Shown piece by piece: positions 61,223-64,000 of a DNA stretch of 64,000 bases. The stretch lies in contig JAREWP010000076.1 of the NCBI GenBank assembly GCA_029001845.1, positions 36,876 through 100,875 on the forward strand, written 5' to 3'. The DNA is from Candidatus Magnetocorallium paracelense (GTDB lineage Bacteria > Nitrospirota > Thermodesulfovibrionia > Thermodesulfovibrionales > Magnetobacteriaceae). The position numbers and the translations under genes are program-made. How positions within the stretch are numbered: the stretch's first letter is position 1; each line of letters starts with the position of its first letter. The notes under the pieces are model-generated. The model saw only the letters and a list, made by a program, of their open reading frames with translations. It was not told the origin of the DNA and did not search any database.

Positions 61223-63076
61223 TTAGTCTGAAATATCGGACTTTAGCTGATTGTCTAAAGGATCTACTAAATCGTTGTCAGTCATCTCTTTACCATCAGA
61301 ACCCGGAATGGAAGCATATCTTAGGGTTGTCAGATAAGAAGTGACACCTGTCTTTTCATCTTTCTTGAGTTTATCATGAACATTTTTTGCTCTTTCTACA
61401 GTCGCGTCTCTTCCGTTAATATAACTCTGATCCTCGACAATCACTTTATATGCTTTATTCAGCATCAAAGCTCGCTCTCTGGAAGGATAGATTAATTCGG
61501 TTATGTCTTTATGCAGCTTTTCAAGCATATCGGGTTTGACATTCCCCTCACTGTCAAAAAATTTATTTAAGACCTCCTTGTTTTCTCTAAGCTCGTCGCC
61601 TGCCTTGTTATACATTAAATAAAATGAATACTCATACTGAACACCGGCCTCTTTAAATTCCACTCTCGGTTCGTTTACATTGTCAAGACCTTTCTGCGAC
61701 CAGTGTCCCCATCCGTAATCCAAATCTTCTTTATTACTACCTTCCATTTTTCTTTGAAAAGAGAGGGTTGAATCCACCATGGCGCCCATACCGCTGTGGC
61801 ATCCCATACAAAAAAGAGTTTCCTCATTGGTTTGCGGGCGGAGTTTGCCGTTCTTGCCTTCAATAAAGCCCTGAAAGGACCATCCAAGACCGGTTTGCAT
61901 GCCTGAAACAAAATTACCATAAAAGCTCTCCAGGTAAATATCCTCATCCTCTGCAATTTCCTTGGCCTCTGCGTAAGCCAAATCTCGCAAGTCGCTGTAG
62001 GTAAGCCATTCTGTTTTTTTACTATATCTTACTTCTTTCATTCTCGGAGAAAGTTGAACATTGTCTTTGTCGTCAATATCGACATACCTTACTGTATGGA
62101 GGAACTCCGTCCCCACTGGATATAGACCTCCGGCGAGATAGTTTTTTTCATTCTCCACCGGCTTACGGGCATTTCCCGCATAATACATATTCTCATCGGT
62201 CCAAACATATTTCATCAATGTGGCTGTACCGATTTTTCCGTCTCCGTCGAGGTCCCTGTTGACGATACTCTCATTTAAAGATTCCGTATAAATGTCCCTC
62301 TGTTTTATGAGGGATTCGATGATGGCAAGGTTTATTTTATAAATATCGATATTAAAGGCGCCATTTTCGTCTTCCATGAATTCTGCCGGTAATCTTATCA
62401 TCACATCATCCGTTGATCCGTTTACAGGCCAAAAAGTACCGACAAAGGGGTAATATCTGAACGCTCTCCATCCTGTATATTCACCTGTTTTCGGATTTTT
62501 ATCGAACCCTTCCTCATCAAAATTAAAATAACAGTCCGGAGTATATCCGGTCCAGGCGGAATTTAAAATATTGGAGAGGTATATCTCACCGGTTTTCGTG
62601 AAATAGTTATCCTCTCTTATATACTCGAGAATCGAATCGTCTGAGATATTGCGTACTCTATCTGTTTTATCGGTAAAAAGGTTTTTCCACCTGTTCTCAA
62701 ATCCGTGAATGGGAAATTCATATTCTGCCTGTAAGCGTAAGTCATTTATATAATTGGGCTTTATGCCTTTACTGTGGCAGGTGTAGCAGGGATTATGGAC
62801 CAGGCGGGTTTCGTCATAGGTCTCATCTTTTATTTTTGTGTAGCACATCGAAGGAATGTAAGCCGTTGTGTTTTGAATACTTATATAATCAATACCGTTT
62901 TCATCTTCAAGCTCAATAAGATACTCAATGAGTTCAGTAATATCCTTTTCTGTTGAGGAAACAGCATTGTTGACAAGCAGATTATTACTAAGAGCAATAA
63001 ATACAATCAGAAAGACTGTAAAAAACATTTTTTTCATTGCGCCTCTTTGAATATAATTCATTATATGTAACCTCAT
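61223..63076 (-). CDS. Exported cytochrome c-type protein with two CXXCH motifs
   Basis: A 617-aa protein. Hydrophobic signal (~15-40), a heme site CYTCHSKG (~93) and a second, distant one FCMGCHSGMG (~415), so two c-type hemes in the periplasm or outside the cell. Between them lies a large domain with aromatic-rich motifs (GWRAFRYYPFVGTFWPVNGS) and a Ca-loop-like DLDGDGKIGTATL. It does not match the usual diheme peroxidase (MauG/CcpA) spacing that I know; function unknown. ATG 63076 has AGGGAGG 6 nt upstream; the alternative ATG 63037 also starts the signal peptide. Confidence 0.82.
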   Translation of the reverse strand: MRLHIMNYIQRGAMKKMFFTVFLIVFIALSNNLLVNNAVSSTEKDITELIEYLIELEDENGIDYISIQNTTAYIPSMCYTKIKDETYDETRLVHNPCYTCHSKGIKPNYINDLRLQAEYEFPIHGFENRWKNLFTDKTDRVRNISDDSILEYIREDNYFTKTGEIYLSNILNSAWTGYTPDCYFNFDEEGFDKNPKTGEYTGWRAFRYYPFVGTFWPVNGSTDDVMIRLPAEFMEDENGAFNIDIYKINLAIIESLIKQRDIYTESLNESIVNRDLDGDGKIGTATLMKYVWTDENMYYAGNARKPVENEKNYLAGGLYPVGTEFLHTVRYVDIDDKDNVQLSPRMKEVRYSKKTEWLTYSDLRDLAYAEAKEIAEDEDIYLESFYGNFVSGMQTGLGWSFQGFIEGKNGKLRPQTNEETLFCMGCHSGMGAMVDSTLSFQRKMEGSNKEDLDYGWGHWSQKGLDNVNEPRVEFKEAGVQYEYSFYLMYNKAGDELRENKEVLNKFFDSEGNVKPDMLEKLHKDITELIYPSRERALMLNKAYKVIVEDQSYINGRDATVERAKNVHDKLKKDEKTGVTSYLTTLRYASIPGSDGKEMTDNDLVDPLDNQLKSDISD

Positions 63077-63095
63077 ATGTAACCTCCCTTAATTG

Positions 63096-63137
63096 AAAAA
63101 AGCAAGCCTTCCGCCAATGCAGAAAGGCTTGCTTTTT
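63096..63137 (-). terminator. Rho-independent terminator
   Basis: AAAAAGCAAGCCTT / AAGGCTTGCTTTTT stem with a ~14-nt loop, T-run on the minus-strand side. It terminates the minus-strand fragment at 63155-63364. Confidence 0.85.
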
Positions 63138-63154
63138 CTCTGTTCGAAAAAAAT

Positions 63155-63364
63155 TTACTCTAAGTTAGGAAGACCAAAAATATAACCCACATAGCCTCTG
63201 TAATCATCTACCGTCGGCGTATAGCCTAAGGTCAAACTCCAGGCATCGATACCTGAGCTCAGGTCTTCACTTGTATACACATTGTTTAGGCCGGTGCCGA
63301 TTTTTGCGCCGCTTGCGGTTTTATTACTCTCGCCAAAGGGATAACTGATAGGAATTTGCTTTTA
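63155..63364 (-). pseudogene. Orphan C-terminal coding fragment
   Basis: A minus-strand frame of ~68 codons ending TAA at 63155 reads ISYPFGESNKTASGAKIGTG then ..SLTLGYTPTVDDYRGYVGYI. It lies directly before a good terminator, as the true end of a gene would. Upstream the frame is closed by a stop beside the intron remnant. The strand pattern suggests a beta-rich, perhaps outer-membrane, protein. The rest was probably lost with the intron insertion. Confidence 0.5.
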
Positions 63365-63503
63365 GAAAGCTTAAAAAAGAATAGCAAAAGGAGAAGTAAA
63401 AGTCAACTAGTGTTTACATTTAACAGCGATTCTCGGTGGCTATCGAAATTAACCTGAAAAGGTGGGGCGTTTTTTTTACAAGGCAAATATTATAAAAAAC
63501 CGG

Positions 63504-64000
63504 CTAAATCACCCCACCCTGTGGGACCCCTTGTGTCCTTTCCATAACTTCTCCATTTGGCAGCCGTAGGGGAGCCGCTAACCATCGCTCTATATACAAG
63601 CTGACCCAAGGATTTTCATTATGTTTGTTCACCGCCTTTCGTAGCAAATCGTGGGGGATATTATCAAAGAGTCCTTTTATATCAAACTCTAACACCCAGT
63701 CATAATGCCAACAACGTTTCCGGGTGATTCCTACCGCATCAAGTACAGATTTTCCTGGTCGATAACCATAGGAGTCGGGTAGAAAGTATGGCTCTACCTG
63801 GGGTTCAAATTCCCGCTTAACCACCATTTGGGCTATACGGTCAGACACTGTCGGGATGCCTAACAGTCGCTCTCCTCCGGATTTCTTGGCAATGGCAACT
63901 CCCATCACAGGTGGAGGGAAATAACTGCCAGATGACAATCGGTTCCATAACTTATAAAGGTTGTTCTTCAGGTCTTTTTCAAAATCAGCTAACGATTCTC
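63504..64000 (-). pseudogene. Group II intron reverse transcriptase/maturase, truncated (5' part outside window)
   Basis: The minus-strand frame enters from the window edge (ESLADFEKDLKNNLYKLWNR) and shows RT domains 0-4: GVAIAKKSGGERLLGIPTV, DRIAQMVVKREFEPQVEPYF, SYGYRPGKSVLDAV, VLEFDIKGLFDNIPHDLL (catalytic Asp). It then stops right after GVPQGGVI, where ISPLLANL and the YADD motif should follow. One extra T at the ATTTAGCCG junction gives the stop; the next frame continues with a degraded SP motif for a few codons. No YADD, thumb or En domain remains, so it is inactive. Confidence 0.88.

Noticed and set aside
1..64000. tRNA or rRNA genes
   Set aside because: I saw no cloverleaf with a CCA-adjacent acceptor or rRNA-like stretch in the gaps, but a dedicated scan would be needed to be sure.

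Overview
The window looks like chromosomal DNA of an uncultured Gram-negative bacterium. Evidence for this: outer-membrane lipoprotein machinery (a LolC/E-type permease, a BamE-like lipoprotein), a SurA-like chaperone fragment, CXXCH cytochromes and many sensor kinases. The gene style (multi-domain hybrid kinases, DUF177-rpmF-plsX-fabH order, nickel ECF transporter, Uma2 nucleases, repeat-filled intergenic regions) is what I would expect of Desulfobacterota or Nitrospirota-like lineages. There is no rRNA or other phylogenetic marker here that settles it.

Layout. 0-7 kb: partial rluB, a Na+ symporter, acylphosphatase, an 8-bladed PQQ-like propeller, a coiled-coil membrane protein, a 5'-truncated secreted-protein gene and a small lipoprotein. 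7.4-18.7 kb: a chemotaxis-type cluster read on the minus strand (ABC-class ATPase, CheR-TPR, double CheW, MCP, CheA-REC, CheB) with no separate CheY and no flagellar genes. 19.2-22.9 kb: a four-gene cassette (3-hydroxyacyl-CoA dehydrogenase, ACP, acyl-CoA dehydrogenase, FkbH-like HAD protein) matching the FkbK/J/I/H route to hydroxymalonyl-ACP, without the methyltransferase and without any PKS. It is followed after 18 bp by a hybrid histidine kinase, then a REC-GGDEF protein and a giant hybrid kinase (to 31.3 kb). 31-38 kb: Uma2 nuclease, thioredoxin, a zinc-ribbon membrane protein, a PilZ protein, two tandem paralogous mini-proteins, a SurA-like N-domain, a NUDIX-FolB fusion and a divergent DHPS-like protein. 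38-41 kb: a large secreted 7-bladed propeller with Asp-rich linkers and a relic of nicotinate phosphoribosyltransferase. 41.7-47.7 kb: LolC/E permease, DUF177-rpmF-plsX-fabH and an ODP-GGDEF fusion. 47.9-51.2 kb: class V aminotransferase and tex. 51.8-56.9 kb: a NikR-regulated nickel ECF transporter (nikR-nikM // nikL-nikQ-nikO), broken up by a MITE, a Uma2 gene and other repeats. 57-64 kb: two paralogous coiled-coil membrane proteins, a kinase/regulator pair, a two-CXXCH cytochrome, and at the edge a degraded group II intron RT next to an orphan C-terminal fragment.

The genes fall into a few working sets: c-di-GMP signalling (two GGDEF proteins with I-sites and a PilZ receptor), a dense two-component and chemosensory set, fatty-acid start-up (plsX/fabH), nickel uptake under NikR, and an orphan extender-unit cassette.

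The most distinctive feature at DNA level is the intergenic space. It is filled by several families of non-autonomous palindromic elements. One ~134-bp family has five copies, each flanked by a 10-bp direct repeat (8 to 10 of 10 identical), so it was clearly mobile; one copy supplies the stop codon of a kinase gene. Several genes are relics (5217-6533, 41033-41137, 53950-54066, 63155-63364, 63504-64000), consistent with ongoing repeat-driven rearrangement.
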